The notes beneath the pieces are model-generated. The model did no database searches, was not told the DNA's origin, and was given only the letters and a program-made list of their open reading frames with translations. Positions 21,501 to 31,127 of a DNA stretch of 41,256 nt are shown here, piece by piece (positions within the stretch are counted from its first letter, which is position 1; every line of letters starts with the position of its first letter). Origin of the DNA: Nemertoderma westbladi (lineage: Eukaryota > Xenacoelomorpha > Nemertodermatida > Nemertodermatidae); assembly GCA_032718475.1 (NCBI GenBank), contig JAUCBJ010003927.1:1-41256 (forward strand). Direction: 5' to 3'. Position numbers and translations under genes: made by a program.

Positions 21501-24273
21501 TGATCTTGCAACTGGAGTAAATACTGAACAGGAAGGTATAAACTTATATAAAATAGCAAAAGAAATAATGAAAAAGGCAAACTTTGAAATTCATAAATGG
21601 AATACAAATAGTAATGTATTACGTCATTATTTTCATTTAGAAGAAAATGGTTCAGCCACTATGGTAATAAACTCATCAGTTCCATTGATATTTGAGGATA
21701 ATGAAACTTATGCAAAGAGCACATTACCAATTCCTCAATCAACTAATAGCAATGTCACAAGAGTACTGGGTCAACCTTGGAATGTTGATAGTGATATTCT
21801 GACATTTGATTTTAAGGAGGTTTATAATTATGCATTAAAAATTCCAGTAACTAAACGAGCAATTGTACAGATTTCCGCTCGTCTGTATGATCCAATTGGA
21901 TTTATTGCACCCTTTGTTACACCATTCAAAATAATATTCAGGAAATTATGTATTGATGGTGGTGACTGGGATGATAAACTATCAGAAGAATTGAAACAAA
22001 AATGGTCAAAGTTAATTCAAGATTTGCCATTATTGAACCAGATTGCGATCCCCCGATATTTATTCACAGGCAAATCTATAGTATATGCTGATATACATGG
22101 GTTTTCCGATGCAAGTTGTAACATGTATGCTGGTGTTATTTATCTTCGCACGTTCTACACTGACAATACAGTGTCTGTATTATTTGTTATAGCAAAGGCT
22201 AAGATTGCACCTAAATCTCAACCATCTATTCAAATTCTGGAGTTGCTTGGGGCTCTTATTACTTCCCAATTGATTGACTTCGCACATAAATCAATTACAA
22301 TTCCCATTCGTAACACCATTCTTTGGATTGATGCATTGGATGTCATATATTGGTTGAATATAGAGAACCCAGACTATAAGCAATTTGTTAGAAATCGAGC
22401 AACTAAAATAAAGCAAATTGGAAGTAAATTTAATATGAGGACCAGATATGTACCAGGAAATGAGAACCCCGCGGATGCCCCAACTCGGGGTTTGTCAGCT
22501 AAACAATTAATTGAATCCAAACCTTGGTTGAATGGTCCAGAATTTATCTGTAAATCAGAAGATTGTTGGCCTTCTATTCCTTCTCAATTTCAACAAGAGG
22601 ATGCTTCAAAAGAAGTATCATCGGAAAGTAACCTAATACACACAACTCTAATATCATTAGCTTCATCAATGGAAAATAAAATAACAACTGGGTTGTTCAA
22701 TATCATTCAAATGGAAAATTACTCACTGTATGACCCTAGATCTAAACAAAGATTACTTGCTGTAATAGTTTGGTTTTGTCGTTGGAGTAATAATATTAAA
22801 TCAAAAATTTCAAACTCAGGATGTAATATATCTTTTCCCTATCTTGCTGCTAAAGAAATATACATGGCAGAAATTGTGGTAATTGTAGCTACACAGAGTG
22901 TATACTATTCTAAAGAATGTAATTATCTGAAGAGTGGAGGAAACAAACAAATAGAGAAGATACCTCCGCTTGTAAAACAGCTAGGTTTATTCTTGGATAA
23001 TAATAACGGAGTCATGAGATGTAAAGGACGAATTACAAACTGCTCTATATCATGGTATACTCAAAACCCAATTATACTGCATCCTGAAAGTTGTTATACT
23101 CAAATGTTAATACTAGATGCACATATTCAGATGTGCCATGCTAGAACAAGAGAAACATTAGTACAATTAAGAGAAAGATTTTGGCTACCAAGAGGACGAC
23201 AAGTAATTAATCGTATATTGAAACATTGTTATGTGTGTATGAAAGAATCAGCAAAGCCCTACACTGAACCGGAAGTTAGCCCACTACCTGCTTCAAGAGT
23301 TTCAATTGGTGTGGGAGTATTTGAACATACAGGAGTTGATTTTTGTGGTCCTTTCAATGTGGTTGAAGATCCCTTAAATCTAGCATTACACAAAGGAAAA
23401 TGTTACATATCTATATTCACTTGTGCAGTAGTAAGATATTTGCATATAGAAGTGGTTCCATCATTATCTGCTAAAGCGTTTATTAACTGTCTAAACCGAT
23501 TTATTGGTAGACGAGGAATCCCAACCCTCCTTTACAGTGACAATGCATCAAACTTTAAAGCAACTGCAAAGGAACTACGGGTTTATAAGTTGTTCTTTGA
23601 AGACCCAAATGTTGTCCGAACTTTTGGTAAACTAAATATGCAGCATGAATTTAATGTTGCGAGGAAACCATCTGCTTTTGGATTTATTGAAAGAATGGTA
23701 GGAACCTTGAAAAACTGTCTTCGTAAAGTTATTGGTCGTTCCATTCTAACATTAGACGAAATTCAAACAGTGGCTGTTGGCATAGAAGCTATGATAAACA
23801 GTCGGCCATTGACGTATGTAAACGACTCACTTGATGATTTTTCGATGTTAACACCAGCTCACTTTATTACTGGTAAACGTCTTTGCTCATTACCAAATCC
23901 GACTATGAAAGTTACCAAACAATTAACAACTCACACCAAACTACAAAATCGACTTCAATATCGTGAGATAGCGATGAACACATTCTGGTGCCTTTGGAGG
24001 GATGAGTACTTGAAGGAGTTACGAAATCAACACAGATATAACCATCATGCGGAACCAGGTGATCGAGTTCCGGTAGTAAATGATATTTGTATTCTACGAG
24101 ATAGTAACTTGCCAAGATGTATGTGGAAATTATGTAGGATTGAAGAGTGCATCTTATCAAGAGATGGACGAATACGTAAAGTTCGTGTTGTTATAGCCAC
24201 TAGAGGGAAAGAAGCTACGTCGCTAGTAAAACCATTGCATTTACTTTATCCTCTCGAAGTCAGGAACATTTAG
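18583..24273 (+). CDS. BEL/Pao Gag-Pol polyprotein, intact (1896 aa)
   Basis: One uninterrupted frame. N-terminal Gag with a DUF1759-type domain (about 134-300; PPTFDGNLLNYEGWKNAF, TTRYGDKEAI). Three cysteine/histidine knuckles (about 389-460; the last, CYYCKATSHHSSIC, fits CX2CX4HX4C). DUF1758-type retropepsin with ALFDGGSQKTYI (about 529; DGGS where DSGS is common). RT (about 800-1000) with IADLKQAFMQC and catalytic box LYMDD (about 970). RNase H-like region (about 1165-1320; GFSDASCNMYAG, ENPADAPTRGL). Integrase with an H-H-C-C finger (about 1511-1550) and a D,D,E core: GVDFCGPF (about 1585), YSDNASNF (about 1652), FIERMVG (about 1701). C-terminal DUF5641-type tail after about 1800. Length and order are full for the family, so it could be functional. 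The start is the first ATG of the frame. Confidence 0.95.
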   Translation: MATQINELVKLKRKRSGLRSTVTTIRNKFNPDDTIETNRITLDRLGLLLPRLDAINEDIWGHLDPETQEFENDVAVAGDYETAIRSLIKQIEPIIVPASVSVNLNDSNAAAMADLSSVVQTQQSYFDSRLLAQQVLPKLAPPTFDGNLLNYEGWKNAFTAAVEDSKLPNIIKFQYLLESLKGPAKAVVAGLPINEGNYYVAMQLLTTRYGDKEAIISAHIEEIRKIGRSTTKLRDISDKCLTHVRALEALGISPVEYQRVVIPDITAGVSDTIMLKLLAEKRSITDLDWLITKLQKFALAEESLSLIRQDSQRSKWSSSKEKQAVPTYSKPINQPAIASLVAPSHSKSGKTIYNSSYKQNKATNSTPNSSQPQPRLQNSSSSSQPFVITCVYCNQNHYSDNCRIVQDNILRRNSLEEKGLCKICIRGNHKTWECRATCRCYYCKATSHHSSICPNKVYTGTNASKSPIVTSTNTQPNVNSDLVTKSKSSTSVVAISHKCVDQSCANSEDVLLQTAILDCEGNDLPYNLNALFDGGSQKTYIIRSVVNQYRLQVIGSEEVNISGFGNTSMPLTCEIVQVNVKLRSQGIETLQACVVDSICKPIYNGFVLNDKLTNLMEELDLADPSLRSPGNLFPIELLIGGDQYWSIVSGSILRKSATLPVALHSSVGWLLSGPVPHTVSEAQELTIIPTSMTMCMSTVNVNNTNNHNLNNNLYQLIESFWSMESIGITDGVNDEETVDLGITKSNSIYYVKLPWKMPKNVLVDNFNHSYNILLSLIKRLNKSGLLSKYNDVMMEHLKHGYIEHVSIDSPVENGRIKHYIPHHGVIRETATTTKLRVVFNASFKPLRHTLSLNDCLHRGPNLLPNLVTTLIRWRLYRIGIIADLKQAFMQCGVVEEDRDVLRFLWVDDIDKVKTGQQQIIAYRYTRAMFGVTSSPYILRKVCTEHLEEERNICKVEEVERLDTINKLKDLYMDDLATGVNTEQEGINLYKIAKEIMKKANFEIHKWNTNSNVLRHYFHLEENGSATMVINSSVPLIFEDNETYAKSTLPIPQSTNSNVTRVLGQPWNVDSDILTFDFKEVYNYALKIPVTKRAIVQISARLYDPIGFIAPFVTPFKIIFRKLCIDGGDWDDKLSEELKQKWSKLIQDLPLLNQIAIPRYLFTGKSIVYADIHGFSDASCNMYAGVIYLRTFYTDNTVSVLFVIAKAKIAPKSQPSIQILELLGALITSQLIDFAHKSITIPIRNTILWIDALDVIYWLNIENPDYKQFVRNRATKIKQIGSKFNMRTRYVPGNENPADAPTRGLSAKQLIESKPWLNGPEFICKSEDCWPSIPSQFQQEDASKEVSSESNLIHTTLISLASSMENKITTGLFNIIQMENYSLYDPRSKQRLLAVIVWFCRWSNNIKSKISNSGCNISFPYLAAKEIYMAEIVVIVATQSVYYSKECNYLKSGGNKQIEKIPPLVKQLGLFLDNNNGVMRCKGRITNCSISWYTQNPIILHPESCYTQMLILDAHIQMCHARTRETLVQLRERFWLPRGRQVINRILKHCYVCMKESAKPYTEPEVSPLPASRVSIGVGVFEHTGVDFCGPFNVVEDPLNLALHKGKCYISIFTCAVVRYLHIEVVPSLSAKAFINCLNRFIGRRGIPTLLYSDNASNFKATAKELRVYKLFFEDPNVVRTFGKLNMQHEFNVARKPSAFGFIERMVGTLKNCLRKVIGRSILTLDEIQTVAVGIEAMINSRPLTYVNDSLDDFSMLTPAHFITGKRLCSLPNPTMKVTKQLTTHTKLQNRLQYREIAMNTFWCLWRDEYLKELRNQHRYNHHAEPGDRVPVVNDICILRDSNLPRCMWKLCRIEECILSRDGRIRKVRVVIATRGKEATSLVKPLHLLYPLEVRNI

Positions 24274-24338
24274 ATCAAACTCTAATCAAATTTAGCCAAA
24301 GATTAAATGACTTTAATCAATTATTGAGACTGCAAGTC

Positions 24339-24350
24339 TCAAAGGGGGAA
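24339..24350 (+). promoter_or_regulatory. Polypurine tract of BEL-2
   Basis: AAAGGGGGAA immediately before the 3' LTR start TGTGATAG. Confidence 0.75.
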
Positions 24351-24783
24351 TGTGATAGAAACCCTCTATCATTGGTCTATATAGGACCTAACTGTTAATA
24401 ATGTTTGTATTCATTATAATTCAAATTAAGTATATTCACATTCAGTAATCATAATCAGTGTTTTGTCAGTGTTATAAAGTATTTAGTGTACTGCCTACAG
24501 CAATTACTGCTGTAGGCCTATATATTCGTACCTAACATGTCTGTATGTGGTATGTGTTGTGAATGGGTACATCTACCTATATAGATTAAAGGATTAATAT
24601 AACTTTATGTTTATGTAAATATTCATTATTGTCATTTGTCAGAAGTCTGAACCTTGATATAGGAACTTATATGGATATATCATACAGTCATAATGCTGTC
24701 CTGCTGTCAGCTGTAATGTCATATCAGCAATCAGCATATCTTATACAGTTATAATCATACTTCTGCACTTAATATCCATGACA
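24351..24783 (+). repeat. 3' LTR of BEL-2
   Basis: 433 bases. It matches the 5' LTR except for an 8-base deletion and two substitutions (CTATAAAGATT/CTATATAGATT and TTTATATTT/TTTATGTTT). Confidence 0.93.
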
Positions 24784-24788
24784 CTCTC
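24784..24788. repeat. 5-bp target-site duplication of BEL-2, right
   Basis: CTCTC, the partner of 17469-17473. The BEL-1 leader sequence resumes here. Confidence 0.8.
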
Positions 24789-25259
24789 TACCCGGTCGCA
24801 CACCGCTGGGGATACTCGTAATCCCCCTACTATTCTCCATCGCTGGTTGCTGCGGTTCACCTAATTCGCCCCGCGCATTATCCGCCGACGTCTGTGGGGC
24901 ACTCTCTGCCCCTCCCCCTCTCGCCACTAATCTCTCATTGTGGGGCTCCTGTAGCCCCCCCCCCCCCCCCCCACTAGCCACCTATCACTTCACTATCTCT
25001 CACTTCGCCTCTACACCCCTATCTAGTCGATGCACTAACTCTACTGCGGCTGGGTCTATTCACCCCCGCCTCTCCCTCTATCACTGCGTTGCCTGGCAGG
25101 CTCCCTCTATCACTACGTGGCCTCTCTATGTGGTCGGGGTCTCTCACCCCCATTACTCCCTGCACGCTAGCTATGTGGCCTACCAGGCCCCCGCTGGTCG
25201 GACCACCTACATCTGCCGCGTTCATATTAATAGCACCAGTATCAACATTATTTTCTAAA

Positions 25260-25520
25260 TTATTTAAATTATTAGAATTATTTTCTGAATTCGGATTATT
25301 ATTTAAATTATTTCGTATATTTTGGTTAGAATTGGGGTTATTTTGTTCATTTGAATTAAGATTATTATTTAGATTATTTTGCATATTTAAATTTAAATTT
25401 TTTGAATTATATTGTATATTCGAATCTAGATTATTTGAATTATTTTGTATATTCGAATCTAGATTATTTGAATTATTTTCTACATTTAAATTAGGATCGT
25501 TCGGATTTAAATTACTATTA
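25260..25520 (-). repeat. Asn-rich coding repeat in the BEL-1 Gag leader
   Basis: Imperfect repeats on the minus strand code for runs such as NNSNNLDSNIQ, at least two of them nearly identical at 33-base spacing (25392-25460). The local composition is far more AT-rich than the flanking BEL-1 leader, which is GC-rich. It resembles expanded low-complexity, prion-like sequence. Confidence 0.75.
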
Positions 25521-26766
25521 TCGGGCAAAATATTATTTCCTGCAATGAAAGTTTGATTACGGTTATCCACTACGGTACTATTAATATTAATGTTTTCTAA
25601 TGTATTGTTATTACCCCCCCCCCTGCCCATACGGTTTCTTGGGTCTGTCGTCCGGTCCCTGTAAGTGGGGTATTAACAAATGTTTCCATAACTTCTGGCT
25701 CCTCGTAAACACTACCCGAGCCAGCCTCACTCTCTGATAGCCCCAACTACTTTGTTTTCTGTTTGGCCTGATATTGCATAAGCCCCTTCAACCGGGCATG
25801 CATATCATCCCGCACATGCTTTCCCATTCTCTCTCTCTCCCTATCCTCTCGCAAACTCTGCTCGGCCAATTCTGCCTCTCTCGCAATCCTCTCAAGCCGC
25901 CTCGCCTCACGCTCTTTTCGCTCGCTCGCCCATCTCGCCTCACGCTCTTTACGCTCACTCTCCTCTTTCGCCCCTCTCGCCTCTCTCGCCGCCTCACGCT
26001 CTTTACGTTCGTCTCTTATGGTCGTCTTTACGTTTCTCGCGACCCTCTCAGCCCTCTCTTTATTCTCTCTCACGAGTTCTCTCTCTCTTTCCAATAACGC
26101 TGTTCCCTCTTCCAACTGCCTCTATAACTCTTTCTGGTCTAATGCCACCATGTCCAACTGACACGCCAGATCTATTTCTAACACCCTTCTTGCTTTTGCG
26201 GAGGATGTAGCGGACTTGTCGGTCGCGACGGACTCCCATCGCCTCTCTGTCCTACTAACTTTCCCCCGCTTTCTGGGGTTCTCGCTAACCGACGAGACCG
26301 AATCCTCGGGGTTAATCTCAGATTCGCCCTCGTGCGGGTCCGCTGGTTCCGCTGGTTCCGACGTCCTCGTCGCCGACCTCTCCTCCTCCCCTCCTGGTTC
26401 GGCGTCGTACCGGCGCCCCCACTGTCGCCGTTCCGGTGGGCCGTCCGTCGCCCTTGGCCTGTGGCTGGCCGGCGACATCGGTACATCGTCCGCCGTCGTG
26501 CGTCAACTCGTCCTCTCATCCTGGTAGACGGCCGCCCCCCGCTTGGGCTACCGGATCGTCTCTTTCCGGCGAGTCTGGCGTTGCAGGTCGATACCGTCGC
26601 GTCGCGGCCTCACGGATCGTTTCGTTGGTATCGTCCAGGGTCCGCGGCGGTGTCGTCTCTCCCTCTAGATTTTGGGCTTCTTCGCTCATTCTTTAACTTT
26701 CTTCCTGGTGGCTGGCAATCACAGTTCTGGCAGTTGTCTAGGCTTTGTACTAGGTTACTTTAGTAC

Positions 26767-26875
26767 TGTGACGGGATCAGAGGATCCCGACCGGTTGATT
26801 TTAGTTACGCGTCACCGCACGGTTGAGAAATAAGAGTTGATTGTTGTCGTTCCAGTGTTATTAATAAGGTCGAAA
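26767..26875 (-). repeat. Partial 5' LTR of BEL-1 (109 bases)
   Basis: Matches 12178-12286 in the same orientation with about 3-4 differences. The match ends sharply at 26875, where BEL-3 pol sequence begins. The rest of the LTR (about 260 bases if the 12548 boundary is right) is missing. This implies a deletion or recombination that fused BEL-1 to BEL-3. Confidence 0.65.
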
Positions 26876-28553
26876 GAAATAAGGCCCCGAAGACTCTTAC
26901 CTGCATTTGGTAAGTTTCTGGTGGAAGATCTAAGTTTCCATTCGGGTACCATGTTCATAGACATAGACATTCCTTGGTAAAGCGCGGCCCAGTCGTTGAC
27001 TACATGCACCTTGCCAGGTTTGTCCGGATGTTGAACAAAGTGATGAGGCAGGTAATACGTCTGGTCTGTGGTTACCTCAGGGTTTGTCATCCTAATCGCG
27101 TATCCCTTTTGGAGATACGTCTGAAGTTGTGTATTTTATGTAAAGTTGAATATGGGCCGTATCATCAGCCGCTGCCGTATCGACGTGAGTTGTCTCAAGG
27201 CAAGCGGGTAGTTATTGACGAGCTTAGGTTGTCCATGGCGCAACAACATCCCAACTTCGTAGTAGCCATTCGTGGTCTGGCGAATGGTATCCTTCAAAAT
27301 CTTTAATGACCCTTTTTTTCTGTTCTGACATAGCAGTCTCGTAACTACCTGGTTCTGCTGAGTCCTGTTCCAACCACTTGATGGTTTTCTCAGTCAGCAG
27401 TCTGTCAAGCGCTGCTTGCACTGCGCCATGGTCCTCGTCTACGTCATCGTCCGCTGTGGTGGCTAGTGTCAATGTGGCTGGTAGGCTCGCAAGCCTTCCA
27501 TTGTCAGTAGTCAGCATTGAAACATTGTGAGGCGGTTCGGCAACCTTTTGATCTATCGGTCGGTTCGCAAGCCTTCCAAGATCAGCGACCGGTGTCGAAG
27601 CCTGGTGGATGGGGTCAATGACCTTTGAATCTGTCGGTAGGCTCGCAAGCCTTCCAAGATCCTCGTTCATTGAGACATCCACAGCAACAACCCTTTGGTC
27701 TTCGGTGGTCGATACGACCTGTTTCACTGTGTGGTCTCATCCAAGTCTGTTACGTTGGTGTTAGTGGTTACGTAAGTCTGTCGTGGTACTGTATGTACAG
27801 TGGGACCACAGGAATGTGAGGGAGCATTGGCTAACATAGTAGTTAGTAAACTACACGTGCTTAAGACGTCATCCTCCTGGTCACTCACCTCTAGTGAATG
27901 CACAGACGCACAGGCTCTTATACCAACCTATGGGAGTTCTACAAGCGTAAGGTTTGCCCGCTGTCACTACAGATGGGCGTGTCTCCCATACTTGATGCAA
28001 GTTGAACTGGTCTGTCCCAATCAACATCGCAATTGAGCGATAGTTAACAGGACATTCCGGTATTCCAAGATGTCTGAAATACTTACGGTCTTCCAGGGAT
28101 TGTTCTGGCATAGGACCAAGTAGGTTACTAAAGTCCTTGGTGGCAGCAAATGTCAAATTCATAACCAGGAAGTAATGCGCGTTCCTCTCTGCTATATTCC
28201 TCTTTGGAAAGAAGAGTATCTAAGGTTAGTTTGACTCTCATTACAGGTATTGCTCTCTTACCATGCATGCTACTTATGGTATACTGAGCAGTCTTACCTT
28301 GGCTCATGTCTGATACTACATCAGCCACTTGTTTGTCAACGTAGCTGTATGAAGACGCAGAGTCCAATATAGCATATATACTCTTGCTCCATCGGGTTCC
28401 TGTGATTATAATGGGAATCACGCTGAAACCCTTCAACTGATACTGTGTAAGGAGTGTTACAGATGGTTGTTCTTCCTTTCTCGCATGCGCGTAAAAGGTT
28501 TCGTCCTCCATCTCATCCTCGTCTGATGAACCTGATTGATCTATGTAATCCAT
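26876..28553 (-). pseudogene. BEL-3 protease, repeat linker and truncated RT
   Basis: The frame 28553-28128 holds a retropepsin-like site AILDSASSYSYVD (DSA for DSG). It continues in another frame to 27881 with the conserved ACRTPIGW (PxGW, typical of BEL protease ends). The frame 27727-27224 is a linker with three 26-residue repeats. A frame change near 27270 precedes NGYYEVGMLLRHGQPKLVNNYPLA-type sequence, usual just before BEL RT. A stop lies at about 27137. Then comes an RT start with QTYYLPHHFVQHPDKPGKVH (about 27050). The RT core is absent. Confidence 0.75.
27466..27661 (-). repeat. 78-bp tandem repeats coding 26-residue units in BEL-3
   Basis: Two full units and the start of a third, each beginning with DLGRLASLP, DLGRLANRP or DNGRLASLP. 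The plus-strand word CGCAAGCCTTCCA recurs every 78 bases (about 27488, 27566, 27644). It lies between the protease and RT. Confidence 0.8.
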
Positions 28554-29609
28554 TTAGAAAGTACGGATTTCGCGTGGTATGCGCTCTTTATAAAGCGCGT
28601 CACATCTAGCCACTTTATCGGGATGTTCCCATCGAAAACGCTTAGTCGGAGTATGACTAGTAGTGTGGAGCAACGTTTCATGGTTGCGTCCACACAGACA
28701 ACATGTGTCATCGCTTGGGCAGTCCTTCAGGACGTGTCCAGGCATGGTACATCTCGAGCTAGAGTCCAACGGGCGAATCTGGAGTCGTTTTTCTTCAACT
28801 CCTAGATTCTTGAATGCTTGACATCCTCGTAGCTTGTGTCCGCCATATCTTCCACCTTTCCGCTCGCAGAATTTACATCCCACAAAATCTGCCGGCAACT
28901 GTTGTCGTGGCTGTTTGGTGCCAATAGGCATCAGAACCTTGCTTGAAGGTATCTGTTGGGGTGGCATAGGTTAGGGCTTTCGCGTTCGTTAGAAGTTGTT
29001 TGGTCCGATTCGGCGCTGCAATAGTAATCCCTTCTGGCGCTATATGATGGTCCGTGTAGTTAGACCGCATCTCGACTATGGCCTCTCGCGAGATCAACTG
29101 GTAAACGTCGGTGAGTTTCAATAGTCCGCCGGCCGCTTGACGCTGGTACTCTATCTGAAGCCATTCTCGGCGCAACCGATGGTGGAGTCTGCCGATGATC
29201 CGGATCAGAACTGTAGGCGCATTGGTGTACTCGAGTTGACCGATGGACCGCAAAGTCCCTATAGCGTTTCTTATTTTGTCCGCGAGTCGTAGAAGATCAA
29301 TAGGTTTCGTAATGGGTCTGCCTTTACAGAGGTCTTCTATAATGGATTTAGCCATGGCTACGTTACTGCCGTATATGGAAAATAAACGGTCGTATGCCAG
29401 CTCAAAGGAGTTTGGAACACCAATAAAGGACTCCATCTACCATCGCCATGCGCTACCGGTAATTCTATTCGTGGTACTGGCGGAGCACGCAGTGTAACAT
29501 CGGTAGAATCGCGAGTCCTCCTTCTTGGGTCGTCTATTGTCGATCTGTCTGTGTCACACAAATCATAGTCGTTAGGTGGGTGTCTAGTCAAGTGAGGTGT
29601 CTCACTCAT
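28554..29609 (-). pseudogene. BEL-3 Gag with Cys/His-rich C-terminus
   Basis: The start frame (29609) has the PRIELPVAHGDG segment like the entry to DUF1759. The sequence then jumps frame, with apparent loss of part of the domain, into 29436-28873. That frame holds the later DUF1759 part (AYDRLFSIYGSNVAMAKSII, then GRLHHRLRREWL). The frame 28967-28554 carries FVGCKFCERKGGRYGGHKLRGC and CCLCGRNHETLLH, zinc-binding Cys/His patterns found after DUF1759 in BEL Gag. Broken by at least two frame changes. Confidence 0.75.
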
Positions 29610-31127
29610 GTCTGTTTTATATACGTCAAATACGTGTAATAAAATGTCAAAATGTCAGAATGCCAAAATGTCAAAATGTCAAAACTTACCTCGGTATATA
29701 TATATACTATATAAACCCTAACCGGTACAAATAAAATCAAAAGTATATAATAAAAAAAATAATAATTCAGCCTACCGGCTAATGAAAAAATACGTAAAAA
29801 TTTTCCTAGGTACCGATACAAATTGGTCATTAAACCTTGCGTACCTTTTCAAGTACCGAAAAGTAACACCGCATACACATGGCCGAAGACAAAATAATTA
29901 CAAACTAACTAGCTATCTACAGCTAGCCATATACAAAACTACTAGCTACCCTAAAGGCCTATCAGTAAGAAACATTCTACAAATTACTAATTCTACTAAT
30001 TTTAAATTATGAAATATCTCCTACTGATAAGTCCAGTAGTACACCGCCTACCAGATCCTAGTAACGAAGTACCTTACTGTAGAATCCAGTAGTGTATATA
30101 CGGGCTCATACAGTATCTGACAAGAAATCCCAGTCCAGGGTGTCTAAATAAACAGATACTAAGTACACAAACTACTACTGGCGAGGAACGGAGCCTGATG
30201 TCTATTCTAATAAGTGGGCGAATTGAATGCCCAGGCTAACTAGACAAACAGTATGCCTGGCCTCTGACCGGTGAGGCAGATGTACAGTCTACAGATATAG
30301 ACCAAACTCACGGGGAAACAATCCCTGCGTAGCGAATCCTAACTATCGCTAATGGACCTGAATTACCGTAAACTTGCCAAGGTGTGATTTATATGGGTAA
30401 ATACGAGCTAGCGGGTCAATGACTCTAGCGTAAAACAATACTGCCGACAGGAAAATAGCAGTCAAAGGGATGCCTCTAATGCCTGAGTAAAACAAATACC
30501 AAATATCTCCTCAAATAATAGAATATTCTTACCGTAAGCCTAAGTAGTTTAGCTTAGATCTCAAGATGCGTGTATGTGTATGTGTTACGAATAAAAAATT
30601 TTTGGTGTATCGCCGTTATACTAGGATTTGGTGATTTTAATAAAAATAACAATACCGGGCGCTAGTAAGCTAGTCGCACGCTGTAGGCACAATACTTACA
30701 AACTGATGTCAAATGGACTCTCTCCTCCTTCATTCACAACTCAACCAGGCAATTACGGTGTTAGTAACTACAGCCGTGATCGGCACTAACACCAGATTCT
30801 GATTGTGAGAAAACTGCCTCTTGCCTGATCAAATACTTTGGAATCAAACAGGTCAGTCAATCTATAAGGCCTACAAAGCTAACCGGTACTGTACTGTCAG
30901 TACTGCAAATTACCAAATTATAGAGCGTGCTATTCGCACCTAAGTGTACTTGCGCCTACTGACGAACAGCTACAGCTCACACCTGTAGGAGATACAGGTT
31001 GACCAGGGTTTTTTCCTGTCTGAATCTGAGATATTTGATCCTAAATTTTACGGCGTCCCAAGATGGCGTCACGCCTTACCTTGATCTAAGGTCTTACTGC
31101 GGGCAAGGGTGTCAAACAAAGTCTTAC
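29610..31127. other. Non-coding stretch upstream of BEL-3
   Basis: It should contain the BEL-3 leader and 5' LTR if they survive, but no TG...CA pair with a TGG primer site could be fixed. TGTGTTACGAATAAAAAA at about 30584 (plus strand) looks like an LTR edge, without a second copy to confirm it. It contains an 8-base microsatellite (29641-29686) and TA runs near 29697. Confidence 0.4.
29641..29686. repeat. AAAATGTC microsatellite
   Basis: About five to six imperfect copies of AAAATGTC (variants AGAATGCC). Confidence 0.8.

Larger units (their letters stand above)
17474..24783 (+). mobile_element. BEL-2: complete, recently inserted BEL/Pao retrotransposon
   Basis: 7310 bases with all expected parts: LTRs, primer-binding site, leader, unbroken gag-pol and polypurine tract, flanked by CTCTC duplications. 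By eye the LTRs differ by two substitutions and one 8-base indel (the 5' LTR has a duplicated CTGCTGTA-like unit), so the insertion is recent. It lies opposite in orientation to the older BEL-1, which it splits. It is the only element here with an intact coding frame and is the best candidate for a still-mobile copy. No envelope frame follows pol. Confidence 0.95.
24784..26689 (-). pseudogene. BEL-1 Gag N-terminal region, coiled-coil and Asn-rich, broken
   Basis: A plausible start is the ATG at 26689 (MSEEAQNLEGETTPPRTLDD). That frame stops at 26516. The natural continuation appears to be the frame 26478-26122, rich in Ser/Glu (DPHEGESEINPEDSVSS). A single TAG separates this from 26115-25747, a strongly charged Arg/Glu stretch (RERELVRENKERAERVAR and similar) that would form a coiled coil. 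Beyond a 10-base C run comes an Asn-rich repeat region (25630-25019), then a Gly-rich piece coded by an 18-base C run. It reads into 17473 once BEL-2 is removed. So long a leader before DUF1759 is unusual for BEL/Pao. The function of the leader is unknown. Confidence 0.65.
12178..26767 (-). mobile_element. BEL-1: decayed BEL/Pao retrotransposon, split by BEL-2
   Basis: Minus-strand order: partial 5' LTR (26767-26875), long charged and Asn/Gly-rich Gag leader (26689-24784), interruption by BEL-2, rest of Gag with a DUF1759-like domain, zinc knuckle, DUF1758-type protease, RT with YVDD, start of RNase H, low-complexity duplication, and a probable 3' LTR (12178-12548). A DUF1759/DUF1758 pair followed by RT is the BEL/Pao signature. 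Several in-frame stops, frameshifts and the loss of most RNase H and integrase show it is dead. The start of the interior lacks an obvious TGG primer site. Confidence 0.8.
26876..29609 (-). mobile_element. BEL-3: front half of a third BEL/Pao element
   Basis: Minus strand: Gag start (29609), DUF1759-like Gag, Cys/His region, DUF1758-like protease, a linker with 26-residue repeats, and the start of the RT. The RT ends abruptly at 26876 against the BEL-1-like LTR, so RNase H, integrase and 3' LTR are missing. It differs in sequence from BEL-1 and BEL-2. Several frames are needed, so it is dead. Its 5' LTR was not located in 29610-31500. Confidence 0.75.

Noticed and set aside
26178-26519. Arg-rich minus-strand frame beside the BEL-1 Gag leader
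   Set aside because: The Ser/Glu-rich frame at 26478-26122 joins more naturally to the coiled-coil segment. The Arg-rich frame is its GC-rich shadow.
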